Positions 27,957 through 36,690 of a DNA stretch of 64,000 nucleotides are shown one piece after another. The DNA is taken from assembly GCF_900078315.1 (NCBI RefSeq), contig NZ_FKBS01000025.1, forward strand, positions 248,001 through 312,000, read 5' to 3'. The notes under the pieces were generated by a model. It was not told the origin of the DNA. It was given only the letters and a program-made list of their open reading frames with translations, and made no database searches. Both the position numbers and the translations under genes were made by a program. The stretch is from Bordetella ansorpii. Its GTDB lineage: Bacteria > Pseudomonadota > Gammaproteobacteria > Burkholderiales > Burkholderiaceae_B. Numbering within the stretch: position 1 is the stretch's first letter; every line of letters starts with the position of its first letter.

Positions 27957-28005
27957 CGCTGCCTCCGTTTTGCGCGGATGCCTACACCGATACCTACATA
28001 CCAAC
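27947..28005. promoter_or_regulatory. Candidate arm-type binding sites of the island integrase
   Basis: GATGCCTACA occurs inverted over the integrase start codon and again directly upstream, followed by GATACCTACA. Repeats of this sort near an integrase gene typically are arm-type sites. The overlap with the start would let the integrase repress itself. Confidence 0.4.
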
Positions 28006-28133
28006 CAGGTGCCACCGATCGCTACCGTTGCTATTAGTTCGGCATTGAGGCTAAAAACCCACGCAGAATCAATAACTTAGCAGAGATTCCTGGTGGTTTC
28101 CAGCCTCTACCGGACGGTAGAGTTTGGGGTAAC

Positions 28134-28147
28134 TGGCGGACAGAGGG
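28134..28147. repeat. attL of the P2-like prophage
   Basis: TGGCGGACAGAGGG, an exact copy of the last 14 nt of tRNA-Ser (61236-61249) seen from the other strand, including the CCA end. It marks the left end of the prophage and probably also the old right end of the island. Confidence 0.85.
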
Positions 28148-28209
28148 TCACCAGAACAATGCTCCATAAGCCGCTTAAATCCGTGCTTTTATAAGTACTG
28201 AACCTTCAA

Positions 28210-28229
28210 TTACCAGCTTTCTTACCAGC
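28210..28229. repeat. Left integrase arm-type repeats
   Basis: TTACCAGC twice with 12-bp spacing. The same octamer with the same 12-bp spacing occurs at 61102-61121 beside the integrase, and once inverted at 61064-61071. Confidence 0.6.
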
Positions 28230-28425
28230 AGTCTCTGCACGTAAGCTGTATCGAGCAATCGACGCTCCGTAGGAATGCCGAACGAGCATCCGAATCGCCA
28301 ATTGCGTCGGTAGTGCGTCGTTGTGCGTCACCCGGCAAGGCCCGACATCGCCCCGCAGAGCCGCACCAGCCCTGGCGGCGTAGGGGTGATGCAGGGTGAG
28401 TCTTTTCCCGCACATTTAGCGGGCA

Positions 28426-28444
28426 GGCGCGGAGGGGGGAGTAC
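28426..28444 (+). other. Candidate cos site (19-nt cohesive end)
   Basis: GGCGCGGAGGGGGGAGTAC matches the 19-nt P2 cohesive end as I recall it at 14 of 19 positions, with the GGCG start and AC end kept. It lies to the left of the portal/terminase genes, where P2 has cos. Confidence 0.45.
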
Positions 28445-28567
28445 TGCGCGCGCCGGGCCGGCGCCGACCTCGCGCGCCCTTGGCAGAGGGGACCGACCCG
28501 GCGATGGCCCTACGGCCCCACCAGACGGCCCTGGCGGGCCGTTGCGGTCGCATTGGGCCGCAGGGAC

Positions 28568-28756
28568 TCAGCTGCGCTTGACGCGCTGTAGAGGCTCCAA
28601 ACGCGCTGGCGACTTGTCGCTGTCCCGCCGGGTCTGGCCGTCCGCAGCCACTCGACGCTCGAACTCTTCCCTGACGCCGGGATCTTCCATGAGGCGCTGC
28701 GCCAGGCGACGCAGATGCACGCGCGTGAGCATTGGGGCCCTGGGCTGCTGGGCCAT
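28568..28756 (-). CDS. Small hypothetical phage protein
   Basis: 62 aa from the ATG at 28756 (68 aa if the Met at 28774 is used). It is helical and highly charged: APMLTRVHLRRLAQRLMEDP, then GVREEFERRVAADG. No clear RBS and no family recognised, but the composition is protein-like, unlike the overlapping frames. It lies between cos and hicA on the opposite strand. Confidence 0.45.
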   Translation of the reverse strand: MAQQPRAPMLTRVHLRRLAQRLMEDPGVREEFERRVAADGQTRRDSDKSPARLEPLQRVKRS

Positions 28757-28800
28757 GGCCAACAACGGTGACATCTGACCCCGAAATGGTAGGTATAGTG

Positions 28801-28838
28801 TTGATGAAATGCGAAATGGTGGGTATAATACCCACCAT
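28801..28838 (+). promoter_or_regulatory. hicAB promoter and palindromic operator
   Basis: TTGATG (28801-28806), 17 bp, TATAAT (28824-28829). A perfect 23-bp palindrome (28816-28838, arms ATGGTGGGTAT/ATACCCACCAT) covers the -10 and reaches into the hicA ATG. A second left half-site (ATGGTAGGTAT) lies upstream. HicB proteins with a DNA-binding C-terminus repress their own operon through such palindromes. Confidence 0.8.
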
Positions 28839-29019
28839 GAACAGCAAACAGATCATCAAGCAACTGGAAGCCGACGGCTGGTATCTGGCCCGCGTGAAGG
28901 GCTCACATCACCAGTTCAAGAATCCGAACAGGCCCGGCCTGGTGACTGTGAAGCACCCTGACAGCGACATCCCCGCCGGCACGCTGAACAGCATCAAGAA
29001 ACAGGCGGGTTGGAAGTGA
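28837..29019 (+). CDS. hicA: HicA-type toxin (mRNA interferase)
   Basis: 60 aa, the normal HicA size. It has the double-stranded RNA-binding-like fold: MNSKQIIKQLEADGWYLARV, then KGSHHQFKNP with the catalytic His, and GTLNSIKKQAGW. HicA cleaves mRNA and is neutralised by HicB. The ATG at 28837 sits inside the operator palindrome, and the predicted transcription start is at about the same base, so the transcript may be leaderless. Confidence 0.9.
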   Translation: MNSKQIIKQLEADGWYLARVKGSHHQFKNPNRPGLVTVKHPDSDIPAGTLNSIKKQAGWK

Positions 29020-29033
29020 AAGGAACCACCACC

Positions 29034-29432
29034 ATGCGATTCCCTGTTGTCCTGCACACCGATGACGGTGTGCGCTTCGGCGTGACGGTCCCCGATCTGC
29101 CGGGCTGCTTCTCGTCCGGCGACACCTTCGAGGAAGCTCTGGATTCTGTCCTCGAAGCGATCGATCTGCACCTTGAAGGCCTGGTTGAAGATGGCCATGA
29201 CGTGCCCGTACCGCGTCCCATCGTTGAACACCGCGACGTTCCCGACTACACCGATGGCGTGTGGGCGGTTGTGGACGTGGACGTGTCCCGATTCGATGGC
29301 CGCGCCGAGAAGATCAACATCACCGTGCCGCGCCGCGTGTTGGCGCAGATTGACACCTACGCCAAGGCCCATGGATCCACGCGCAGCGGGTTTCTGGTCG
29401 AGGCTGCGCGCATGGCCATGCAAAGGCGCTAG
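29034..29432 (+). CDS. hicB: HicB-type antitoxin with C-terminal DNA-binding domain
   Basis: 132 aa. The N-terminal HicB fold reads MRFPVVLHTDDGVRFGVTVP, then DLPGCFSSGDTFEEALDSV and EAIDLHLE. The C-terminal ribbon-helix-helix-like part (KINITVPRRVLAQIDTYAKA, GSTRSGFLVEAARMAMQ) should bind the palindromic operator. It follows hicA by 14 bp. Its stop overlaps the convergent portal gene by 4 bp. Confidence 0.9.
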   Translation: MRFPVVLHTDDGVRFGVTVPDLPGCFSSGDTFEEALDSVLEAIDLHLEGLVEDGHDVPVPRPIVEHRDVPDYTDGVWAVVDVDVSRFDGRAEKINITVPRRVLAQIDTYAKAHGSTRSGFLVEAARMAMQRR

Positions 29433-30508
29433 CGGCGGCGCAGCCTGCGGGCGCTGTGCTTGGCATTGCCAGCCTGGCCTGCCTTGCCAACAACGTAGGG
29501 CTTGAACCTCACGACCTCTTTGCCCAACCAGGCATTCAGCTCCATGAACCGCCCCTGTAGCGGCTCAATCTCGTTGCGCGCGAATACCTCGGCCGCCGGC
29601 AGCACTGCCCCGAACCCGCCCGAGTTCGCCGGCACGATGCCCATCAACTGCGGCGGGACGCGGTGCGCCGCCAACACGTCATCCCTCGTCACGTTCTTGA
29701 TGTTGAAGAACTCGTCCTTCGCGGCCACTTCACTGAGCGGGATCACCTGCACGCCCTCTTTTGCGCCACCTGGGGAATGCAGGAACAGATTGCGGAAGTT
29801 GCCCGGCCCCTTCGCATTGCGCATCGCCTCACGGATGCTGTCTACGTCTTGTTGGCTGGTGTGCGAGTCGGACAGGTAGAGGATGAAGCCCGCGTGGCTC
29901 CCGTTGTTGTAGTAGCGACGGCGGAACAGCGTGGCGCTTTCGTTTAGCCAGGCGCTCTGAAGGGTGCTCAGGTATTCGGGCAGGCCGTACACCTCTTGAT
30001 TGATGTCGGCTTCGCGAAGGTGCCATACGCTGCCGGCCTCGAATTGATGCTCCATGCGGGAGTGCGGCACGAAGAAATGCGAGCCAGGCTCTACGCCTGG
30101 CCGCGTGAACTTCGCCAGCGAGTGCCTGAGGCCCAGCAGCTTCCCCGTGTAGCTCTCGCGCCGTTCGAGATAGGCATTGCCGAACGTCAGAAAGTTGACC
30201 GCCAATTCCTTCACCACAGCCGTAGGGAGCAGCGGATGCGGAATGTAGGTACTGGCCAGAATGCCGGCCTTGAAGAAAATCGCGCTGCTGTGGTGCGTGG
30301 CGGCGCGAAAGCTCTTCGCCAAGCCCTCAAAGCTGATGGGCGGCTCGTACCATCGGCCATTGTCCAGGCATTCCAGATAGTCCAGGATGTCCCGCCGGTT
30401 CATGACGGGCACGGCGTCATCAAGCGAGAACGTCTCCGCTGTCACGCGGGCGGCGGGTGATGCGTGCGCCTGCAACGGCGCGCCGCGATGGTCGCAAAGC
30501 GTACTCAT
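29429..30508 (-). CDS. Q: Phage portal protein (P2 gpQ family)
   Basis: 359 aa, the usual size for P2-type portals (about 345). It forms the dodecameric vertex through which DNA is packaged. Recognisable segments are AVPVMNRRDILDYLECLDNG, WYEPPISFEGLAKSFRA, EVYGLPEYLSTLQSAWLNES and RVPPQLMGIVPANSGGFG. Its start overlaps the terminase stop (ATGA) and the pair is transcribed leftward, as in P2. Confidence 0.93.
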   Translation of the reverse strand: MSTLCDHRGAPLQAHASPAARVTAETFSLDDAVPVMNRRDILDYLECLDNGRWYEPPISFEGLAKSFRAATHHSSAIFFKAGILASTYIPHPLLPTAVVKELAVNFLTFGNAYLERRESYTGKLLGLRHSLAKFTRPGVEPGSHFFVPHSRMEHQFEAGSVWHLREADINQEVYGLPEYLSTLQSAWLNESATLFRRRYYNNGSHAGFILYLSDSHTSQQDVDSIREAMRNAKGPGNFRNLFLHSPGGAKEGVQVIPLSEVAAKDEFFNIKNVTRDDVLAAHRVPPQLMGIVPANSGGFGAVLPAAEVFARNEIEPLQGRFMELNAWLGKEVVRFKPYVVGKAGQAGNAKHSARRLRRR

Positions 30509-32265
30509 GAAATTATCTCCATCGAACCCCGGCCGGCGCGTTCGCCTGCCAGGCTTTCATAGTCCAGTGAATGCATGCAGGCCCATGCAAGGTCTGCATG
30601 GCCGGTTTCCTTTGCACGGCCTGCGGTGTAGGTGATGGCGTTGCCGCTGGCGGTGATGGTCTTGCGGATCGCCATGAAAGCCGCCGCGATGTCGTTCATG
30701 CTCGCGTCGAAAAGGAAGCGTCCGGCGCGGATCAGCTCCTGGGCCTTCAGCACCATGCGCGTTTTCACCTCAGGGCTGTACAGGTACTTGCGCACGCGCG
30801 GGAAGAACTTTTTCACGATCTGATAGACGCCCAGGCCCATGCCCGTTGCATCAACGGCGATGTCCACCACGTTGTATTGCTGCATGAGCGTCTGGATCTT
30901 CTCGGCCTGCACCTCGAAGTCAGCGCCGCGCAGTTGGTAGCGTTCCAGCACGCGGAAAGGTGCGCCGGGCTTTGTAGGCAATGCCATGACCACCAGGCCA
31001 GCGGAGTCGCCAGTTGATGAAGGGTCATAGCCGATGGATACAGGCTGGTGACCGTACCGACGCAGTGCAAACCAGGCTACGTCTGTCCAATCCACCATGC
31101 CATCGACCATGCAGGACTGCATGACCTTCAGCGGGAAGACGCTGGCGGTGTCGTCGATGAACTCGCACATGAGCAGGTTGGCGAAATCCTCTTCGCTGTA
31201 CTCAAGCCGCAGCTCATCGATATCGAACAGATTGCAACCGCCCGCCTCCGCATCCAGGATGGTGACGATCTGGCGCCATCTTCGATCTGCCAACAGCATG
31301 CCGTCCTTCAACGCCGCGTGGCTGACGTCGAAGCTCAGACGGTCGGCCTTCGCGCGCCGCTTGTTGAACTGGTCGCCGTTCCAGTGCCTGAACGCCTCAT
31401 GCGACATCGAGGACGGCGTGCTGAAGTAGGTCTTCCGGAACTGCTTATGCAGCGCCATGCCGCTGGCAACCTTGTCCAACTCGGTGAAGCGCGGCACCCA
31501 AAAAAACTCATCGAAATAGAAGTTCCCATGGTGCCCCTGCGCAGTGCGCGCATTGGTGCCGAGAAAGATGAGCTGTGCGCCGTTCGGCAGCACGATCGGA
31601 TCGCCCTTCAGGTCAATGTCGGCCGCTTCGCGGGCGAACTGGATGATGTAGTTCTTGAAGACATGCGCCTGTGCCTTCGACGCAGACAGGAATATCTGAT
31701 TGCGCCCGGTGGCGATAGCGTCAAGCAATGCCTCTCGGGCGAAATACCACGTCGCACCGATCTGGCGCGACTTCAGAATCATGCGCGTGCGCTGGTGCGA
31801 GTTCCGATGCCAAACCTTCTGGTAGCCGAAGATCTCCCGCTCGAAGGCCAGCAGCAGCGCCGCCGCCTGCTCTTCGGTGATCGCGTTGCGCTCGGGCTTC
31901 TTCTTGGGAGCCGCGTTGCGCCGCTCAATGGCCGGATTGAGGTCCGACTCCCTGCCGCCGCTCTCGTAGCGTCGCACGCGCGTGGTTCGCTCAAGCTGTC
32001 GCCCTAGAAGGTCAATCTCCTTGAAATCAATGCCCTCCTTGCGCTCCTTCGCAATGAGCGTGGCAAGCCGCGTTTCCAGGCTGCTTTCGATCTTCTCGGC
32101 AGCAGTCGCTTCATCCCACTTGTCGCGTGTCTTCCAGCTCTGAATCGTCGTGCGCTTCTCGTCCAGCTCGCGGGCAATGGACGACACGCGCCACCCCATC
32201 CAGTAGAGGTGTCGCGCGCGCCGCCGAGGGTCCAAAGGTTCGGAGATTTGCAACATGGTCGCCAT
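30505..32265 (-). CDS. P: Terminase large subunit, ATPase/endonuclease (P2 gpP family)
   Basis: About 586 aa. An N-terminal HTH (RRARHLYWMGWRVSSIAREL, terminase_5-type) precedes the ATPase: Walker A-like LKSRQIGATWYFA and Walker B FYFDEFF. The C-terminal RNase H-like nuclease has SIGYDPSSTGDSAG and IAVDATGMGLG. It cuts cos and drives packaging. The GTG at 32283 is an alternative start. Confidence 0.93.
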   Translation of the reverse strand: MATMLQISEPLDPRRRARHLYWMGWRVSSIARELDEKRTTIQSWKTRDKWDEATAAEKIESSLETRLATLIAKERKEGIDFKEIDLLGRQLERTTRVRRYESGGRESDLNPAIERRNAAPKKKPERNAITEEQAAALLLAFEREIFGYQKVWHRNSHQRTRMILKSRQIGATWYFAREALLDAIATGRNQIFLSASKAQAHVFKNYIIQFAREAADIDLKGDPIVLPNGAQLIFLGTNARTAQGHHGNFYFDEFFWVPRFTELDKVASGMALHKQFRKTYFSTPSSMSHEAFRHWNGDQFNKRRAKADRLSFDVSHAALKDGMLLADRRWRQIVTILDAEAGGCNLFDIDELRLEYSEEDFANLLMCEFIDDTASVFPLKVMQSCMVDGMVDWTDVAWFALRRYGHQPVSIGYDPSSTGDSAGLVVMALPTKPGAPFRVLERYQLRGADFEVQAEKIQTLMQQYNVVDIAVDATGMGLGVYQIVKKFFPRVRKYLYSPEVKTRMVLKAQELIRAGRFLFDASMNDIAAAFMAIRKTITASGNAITYTAGRAKETGHADLAWACMHSLDYESLAGERAGRGSMEIIS

Positions 32266-32416
32266 GCTGCAGGCAATCCTCACGCGCGCGTGAAAAGCGT
32301 CTGTGTCGCAGGCCGATGCACATCCTTACAACGTGGCGCCAAACGGGCGCACCGGCCACCATGGCAACACTCAAAGACCGCTACCACGCACACCACCACA
32401 CCAGCGAGAGACCGCC

Positions 32417-33283
32417 ATGAGCAAGAAGTTTTTCCGCGTCGCCCAGGAAGGCCAAACCACCGATGGCCGTGTCATCGAACGGAAGTGGCTGACCGACATC
32501 GCCGAGACCTATGACCCGCAGAAGTACGGCGCGCGCATCAACATGGAACACGTTCGCGGCCTGCTGCCGGACAGCCCGTTCAAGTCGTATGGCGATGTCC
32601 TGGCGGTGAAGGTGGAAGACAACGCCGAGGGCAAGGCCGAGCTGTTCGCCCAGCTCGATCCCACGGCCGACCTGATCGCCTTCAACAAGGCGCGCCAGAA
32701 GGTGTACACGTCCATCGAGATCGATCCCGATTTCGCAGGCACGGGCAAATGCGGTCTCGTCGGCCTGGCCGTGACGGATTCGCCTGCCAGCCTGGGCACC
32801 GACTATCTGGTCTTCCATGCCACCACCAAGAGCCAGGATGCTCACCCCATGGCGGGTCGGAAACAGAAGCCGCGGAACGTCTTCAGCTCCGCCGCCCTGG
32901 TCGCGCTGGATTTCGGCGATGAAACGGCCGACGCCGGCTCCGACGAGGCGGCGAAAACGTTCATGGGCATGCTGAGCAAGGCCTTCAGCCTGCTGGGCGG
33001 CCAGCAGACGCCCACCCCGCCGGTGAACCAGGCGCCCCAGGTGCCCGCGCCCGCAGGCTTGGGCGCGTTCTCTGCCGATCTGAAATCGGCCCTCGAAACG
33101 TTCGCCGCGACCAGTACCGCCCAGGTGAAGGCGTTGCACGACGCCCTCGACGCCTTCAAGAAGACGGCAGTATCGCGCGAAGACTTCGACGCGCTGCGCG
33201 ACCAGCTCGACAAAACGGATCGCAATTTCCGCCAGCGCCCGCCCGCTACCGGCGGCAACGGCGAGCTGGAAACGGACTGCTGA
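32417..33283 (+). CDS. O: Capsid scaffolding protein and prohead protease (P2 gpO family)
   Basis: 288 aa. The N-terminal serine protease half contains TDGRVIERKWLTDIAETYDP, the His region INMEHVRGL and the Ser region YTSIEIDPDF. The C-terminal scaffold half is helical after a Pro-rich linker. gpO cleaves itself, the capsid and the connector proteins during head maturation. It is divergent from gpP; late promoters should lie in 32284-32416. Confidence 0.93.
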   Translation: MSKKFFRVAQEGQTTDGRVIERKWLTDIAETYDPQKYGARINMEHVRGLLPDSPFKSYGDVLAVKVEDNAEGKAELFAQLDPTADLIAFNKARQKVYTSIEIDPDFAGTGKCGLVGLAVTDSPASLGTDYLVFHATTKSQDAHPMAGRKQKPRNVFSSAALVALDFGDETADAGSDEAAKTFMGMLSKAFSLLGGQQTPTPPVNQAPQVPAPAGLGAFSADLKSALETFAATSTAQVKALHDALDAFKKTAVSREDFDALRDQLDKTDRNFRQRPPATGGNGELETDC

Positions 33284-33328
33284 CCCTCGGCAACACCCGA
33301 ATCAAATCCCTCATCTGGAGCACCCCTC

Positions 33329-34369
33329 ATGCGCAACGAAACCCGCAAGCAGTTCGACAAGTACCGGGCGCGCGTCGCCCACCTGAACGGCGTCAGCGAC
33401 ACCTCGGCGTCGTTCTCCGTCGATCCCTCCATCCAGCAGACGATGGAACAGAAAATTCAAGAAAGCTCGGCTTTCCTGCAAAGCATCAACATGCCCATCG
33501 TCGTGGATCAGCTCGGCCAGAAAATTGGCCTGGGCGTGTCCGGCCCGGCCGCCAGTCGCACGGACACCGCGACCAAGAGCCGTGAGACGCGCGACATCAC
33601 TGCCATGGACCCGAACGGCTACCAGTGTGTCAAGACCAACTTCGACACGCACCTGGGCTACGCGAAACTGGACGCGTGGGCGCGCCACAAGGCGTTCCAG
33701 AACATGGTCCGCGACGCTGTGCTGAAGCGCCAAGGCCTGGACCGCATCATGGTGGGGTGGAACGGTACGCACGCCGCCGCCCAGACCAACCTGTCGGAAT
33801 ACCCGCTTCTGGAAGACGTGAACAAGGGCTGGCTGCAGAAGATGCGCGAGCGCGCCGAACAGCGCGTCATCCGACAGGGCGCCGCCGAAGGCAGCAAGGT
33901 GCGCATCGGCAAGGGTGGCGACTACGCCAACATCGATGCCGCTGTGTTCGACCTTGTTACGGCGCTGGACCCGTGGTTTCAGGATGACACCGAGCTGGTA
34001 GCCATCGTCGGCCGTGGCCTGCTGCACGACAAGTACTTCCCGCTGGTCAACGGCAACGACACCCCCACCGAGAAGCTGGCTACCGACATCATCATGAGCC
34101 AAAAACGCGTAGGCGGTCAGCGCGCCGTCACGGTACCCTACTTCCCCGCCGGCACGGTGTTCCTGACGCGTCTGGACAACCTGTCCATTTACGTGCAGGA
34201 AGGTAGTCGCCGCCGGCACATCAAGGAAGCGCCCGAACGTGACCGTGTCGAATTCTACGAGTCGTCCAACGAGGATTACGCCATCGAGGACTATGGCTGC
34301 GGCGCCCTGCTGGAAAACGTCCAGATGCTCGACGCCGAAGGCAACCCCATCGACCAAGGTGGCCAGTAA
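33329..34369 (+). CDS. N: Major capsid protein (P2 gpN family)
   Basis: 346 aa. MRNETRKQFDKYRARVAHLN is the typical P2 capsid N-terminus, and the HK97-fold body includes ESSAFLQSINMPIVVDQLGQ and YFPAGTVFLTRLDNLSIYVQ. It has a good RBS (TGGAG). The N-terminal region is expected to be cleaved by gpO. The stop overlaps the start of gpM. Confidence 0.95.
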   Translation: MRNETRKQFDKYRARVAHLNGVSDTSASFSVDPSIQQTMEQKIQESSAFLQSINMPIVVDQLGQKIGLGVSGPAASRTDTATKSRETRDITAMDPNGYQCVKTNFDTHLGYAKLDAWARHKAFQNMVRDAVLKRQGLDRIMVGWNGTHAAAQTNLSEYPLLEDVNKGWLQKMRERAEQRVIRQGAAEGSKVRIGKGGDYANIDAAVFDLVTALDPWFQDDTELVAIVGRGLLHDKYFPLVNGNDTPTEKLATDIIMSQKRVGGQRAVTVPYFPAGTVFLTRLDNLSIYVQEGSRRRHIKEAPERDRVEFYESSNEDYAIEDYGCGALLENVQMLDAEGNPIDQGGQ

Positions 34370-35136
34370 TGGCGGGCCTGGTTCAACGGCACCAAATGCG
34401 GGTCGCGGCGGCGCTCGCGGCGGCCTCGACGCCGGCCAATGCCCCCGCGCCCACCTCCGGCCCGTATGAGCTGATGATGCATGCGCTGGTGAACGACCGC
34501 CGCACGCTCAAGGGCGTGCAGTCCATCGAACGCAAGATCGAGCTCAAGCGCGGGATGCTGAACCAGTACGGCGACTATGTGGACGGCGTGCTGGCGGCGG
34601 ACGCAGGCGGCCAGGATGAGGTCATTGTCACCGTCATGGTGTGGCTGCTAGACACGCTTCAATTCCGCGCAGCCCTGGTGCTGGCGGAATACGTGACGCG
34701 GCACGGCCTGACGCTGCCGCCGCACTACAACCGCGGCGTTCCCGCTCTGCTGCTGGACGAGATCACCGATGCGGTGCTGGCCAAGCGCGTGCCCATGGAC
34801 GCCGATCTGTTGGCCGAGCTGCAGCGGCTGCAGGTGCTGACCGATGGCAAGGACGCGCCGGACCAGGCGCGCGCAAAGCTTCATCGCGTCATGGGCGAAA
34901 CCCTGGCGCAGATGGCGGGCGACCTGGCCGACGAAGACGAACAGCGCGCCGCCGCGGCAGCGCTGCAGCACCTGAATCGCGCCAAGCAACTGCATTCTGC
35001 TGTGGGTGTCACGAAGCTGACCGAGCAACTGGAACGCAAGATCAAGAAGGCCGAAGGCGGCGCACCGCCCCAGGAAGGAACGGACGGTAAGCCGCCGGCC
35101 GAGTCCGCCCAGGGTGAAGCGCCGCCCGAGGCATAA
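34369..35136 (+). CDS. M: Terminase small subunit (P2 gpM family)
   Basis: 255 aa. The recognition subunit starts MAGLVQRHQMRVAAALAAAS and contains the conserved YVDGVLAADAGGQDEVIVTV block and WLLDTLQFRAALVLAEYVTR. The C-terminal third is helical and charged, ending in a Gln/Pro-rich tail longer than in P2. It overlaps gpN by one base (TAATG). Confidence 0.92.
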   Translation: MAGLVQRHQMRVAAALAAASTPANAPAPTSGPYELMMHALVNDRRTLKGVQSIERKIELKRGMLNQYGDYVDGVLAADAGGQDEVIVTVMVWLLDTLQFRAALVLAEYVTRHGLTLPPHYNRGVPALLLDEITDAVLAKRVPMDADLLAELQRLQVLTDGKDAPDQARAKLHRVMGETLAQMAGDLADEDEQRAAAAALQHLNRAKQLHSAVGVTKLTEQLERKIKKAEGGAPPQEGTDGKPPAESAQGEAPPEA

Positions 35137-35226
35137 CCGAGTGCCCCCAACGCACACGGCGGCGCGGGGCTGAAGCTGGGCATTGCCCTACCGGACGCCC
35201 CGCCCACCGCCGATCTTGGACCCGTT

Positions 35227-35691
35227 ATGAGCTTTGTTGCCAATCAACCGTCGCCAGGCCCCGCCAAGATTCTCAATGACGGCTGGTATCCCGATATCGA
35301 TGTCGCCAAGGCGCGCGCTACGATGCGCCGCGTGGACGGCACCGTGACGCCTGAACGATTCGAGCGCGCCATCATCACCGCCATCATCGAGGTGGGCCGG
35401 GATCTGGGACCGTGGAAGGCCGCACGCATGGCAGACGGGTACGCCACGCTGGCCGCCGTACCCTGTGATGCCGTTGGCGGCCAACCGATTCACCAGCAGA
35501 ACTACCTGCGCGCGGTCTACAGCACTGCCCACGCCGACCTGATGGAACGCATGCCCGATTACGACCTGACGGCGGCCGGCCAACGCAGCACCGAGCCGGT
35601 CGAAGACATGGCAGATGCCCTGCGCCGTGATGCTAGCTGGGCCATCACCGCGATTCTGGGCCGCCCGCGTACCACCGTGGAGCTGATCTGA
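35227..35691 (+). CDS. L: Head completion/stabilisation protein (P2 gpL family)
   Basis: 154 aa. The body NDGWYPDIDVAKARATMRRV, then DGTVTPERFERAIITAI, is characteristic of gpL, which closes the portal after packaging. It follows gpM by 90 bp and overlaps gpX at TGATG. Confidence 0.92.
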   Translation: MSFVANQPSPGPAKILNDGWYPDIDVAKARATMRRVDGTVTPERFERAIITAIIEVGRDLGPWKAARMADGYATLAAVPCDAVGGQPIHQQNYLRAVYSTAHADLMERMPDYDLTAAGQRSTEPVEDMADALRRDASWAITAILGRPRTTVELI

Positions 35692-35897
35692 TGCAGGTCC
35701 GCGCTCAACAAGGCGACACCTTGGACGCGCTGTGCTGGCGGCACCTGCGCCGCACGCGCGGCGTGGTCGAACAAACCTATGAACTGAACCCGGGCCTGGC
35801 CGACGCCGGACCGATCCTGCCGCACGGCCAGTTGGTCGAGCTGCCCGAGCCCACAACCGAACCTACGACGGTGCCCACCGTCAACCTCTGGGACTAG
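35691..35897 (+). CDS. X: Tail protein X (LysM-like, P2 gpX family)
   Basis: 68 aa. RAQQGDTLDALCWRHL and EQTYELNPGLADAGPILPHG give the LysM-like fold of gpX, a small protein needed for tail assembly. It is encoded between the head-completion and lysis genes exactly as in P2. Confidence 0.92.
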   Translation: MQVRAQQGDTLDALCWRHLRRTRGVVEQTYELNPGLADAGPILPHGQLVELPEPTTEPTTVPTVNLWD

Positions 35898-35899
35898 CC

Positions 35900-36154
35900 A
35901 TGCCGCCCGACATCGACGCCCACGCCAGCACGCTGGTCGAGGCGATACCACCCGATATGCGCAGCGCCGGAAAGACGCTGCTCCTGAACACCTCTGCCGG
36001 CGTGTCCATCGCCGGCTTCACGCTGAATGAGTGGGTGGCCATCCTGACCGGCATCTATTTCGTCGCGCAGATTGGCCTGCTGTGCATCCGCTACAGCGAG
36101 GAAATCCCGAAGCTCTGGCGCCGCTGGCGCGGTACGCGCAGGGGTGACGCATGA
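35900..36154 (+). CDS. Putative holin
   Basis: 84 aa with one strongly hydrophobic stretch (WVAILTGIYFVAQIGLLCI) after an amphipathic region, and a basic tail (RRWRGTRRGD). Its place directly before the endolysin, overlapping it by 4 bp, supports a holin or small lysis-membrane protein. It is not P2 gpY by sequence that I can recognise. Confidence 0.7.
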   Translation: MPPDIDAHASTLVEAIPPDMRSAGKTLLLNTSAGVSIAGFTLNEWVAILTGIYFVAQIGLLCIRYSEEIPKLWRRWRGTRRGDA

Positions 36155-36690
36155 CGCCCGGCCAGAAAATCGCAGGCGGCGCTCTGGGCCTGATCTCCGC
36201 CGGCATCCTGACGTTGTTCAGTCCCGAGCTGCAGCAGCACCTGGGCCGCTGGGAGGGCGAGGGGCAGAACGTTGTCTATGCGGACAAGTTGGCCGGTGGC
36301 CTGCCGACCGTCTGCAAGGGCATCACGAAATGGACATCGCCTGATCCGGTAGTGGTGGGCGACTACTGGAGCGACGAACGCTGCGCCGAGGTCGAGCGCA
36401 TGGTTGTCGAAAAAGGACAGTTGGATCTGGCCGCGTGCATCGACGTGGCCATCCCGCAGGGCGCATTTGATGCCCTGTCGAGCCATGCCCACCATTTCGG
36501 CGTGCCGAATACCTGCGCCAGCCGAGCCGTGGGCCTCATGAACGCTGGACAGATGGATGCCGGCTGTGACGCGATTGCACACGGCCGGGACGGCAAGCCT
36601 GTCTGGTCCTATGTCGGCACGACGTTCTACCGCGGCCTATACGCTCGCCGGCTGGACGAACGCCGGATGTGCCTGGATAGCCTGAAATGA
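36151..36690 (+). CDS. Endolysin, lysozyme GH24 type with SAR-like N-terminus
   Basis: 179 aa. An uncleaved signal-anchor-like segment (IAGGALGLISAGILTLF) is followed by the catalytic region WEGEGQNVVYADKLAGG, PTVCKGIT. The Glu and the downstream Thr fit the R21-type glutamate-x8-Asp/Cys-x5-Thr catalytic triad. The enzyme cleaves peptidoglycan glycan strands after release of the anchor. It replaces P2 gene K. Confidence 0.88.
   Translation: MTPGQKIAGGALGLISAGILTLFSPELQQHLGRWEGEGQNVVYADKLAGGLPTVCKGITKWTSPDPVVVGDYWSDERCAEVERMVVEKGQLDLAACIDVAIPQGAFDALSSHAHHFGVPNTCASRAVGLMNAGQMDAGCDAIAHGRDGKPVWSYVGTTFYRGLYARRLDERRMCLDSLK

Larger units (their letters stand above)
20775..28147. mobile_element. Putative integrative island at tRNA-Ser (left border unresolved)
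   Basis: The right end is set by the P4-type integrase, AlpA and the 14-bp tRNA-Ser core at 28134-28147. Cargo genes have lower GC than the gsp operon. I did not find a third copy of the core on the left, so the start given is only the first gene that looks foreign. Confidence 0.4.
28148..28567. other. Left end of prophage: arm sites and cos candidate, no confident gene
   Basis: Two TTACCAGC repeats (28210-28217 and 28222-28229) match repeats near the integrase at the other end. A P2-like cohesive-end candidate is at 28426-28444. Several frames are open, but none has an RBS or recognisable protein. Confidence 0.6.

Noticed and set aside
32302-32322. TGTG-N13-CACA dyad between P and O as an Ogr late-promoter site
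   Set aside because: The spacing does not match the TGT-N12-ACA pattern as I know it, and one weak match is not enough.
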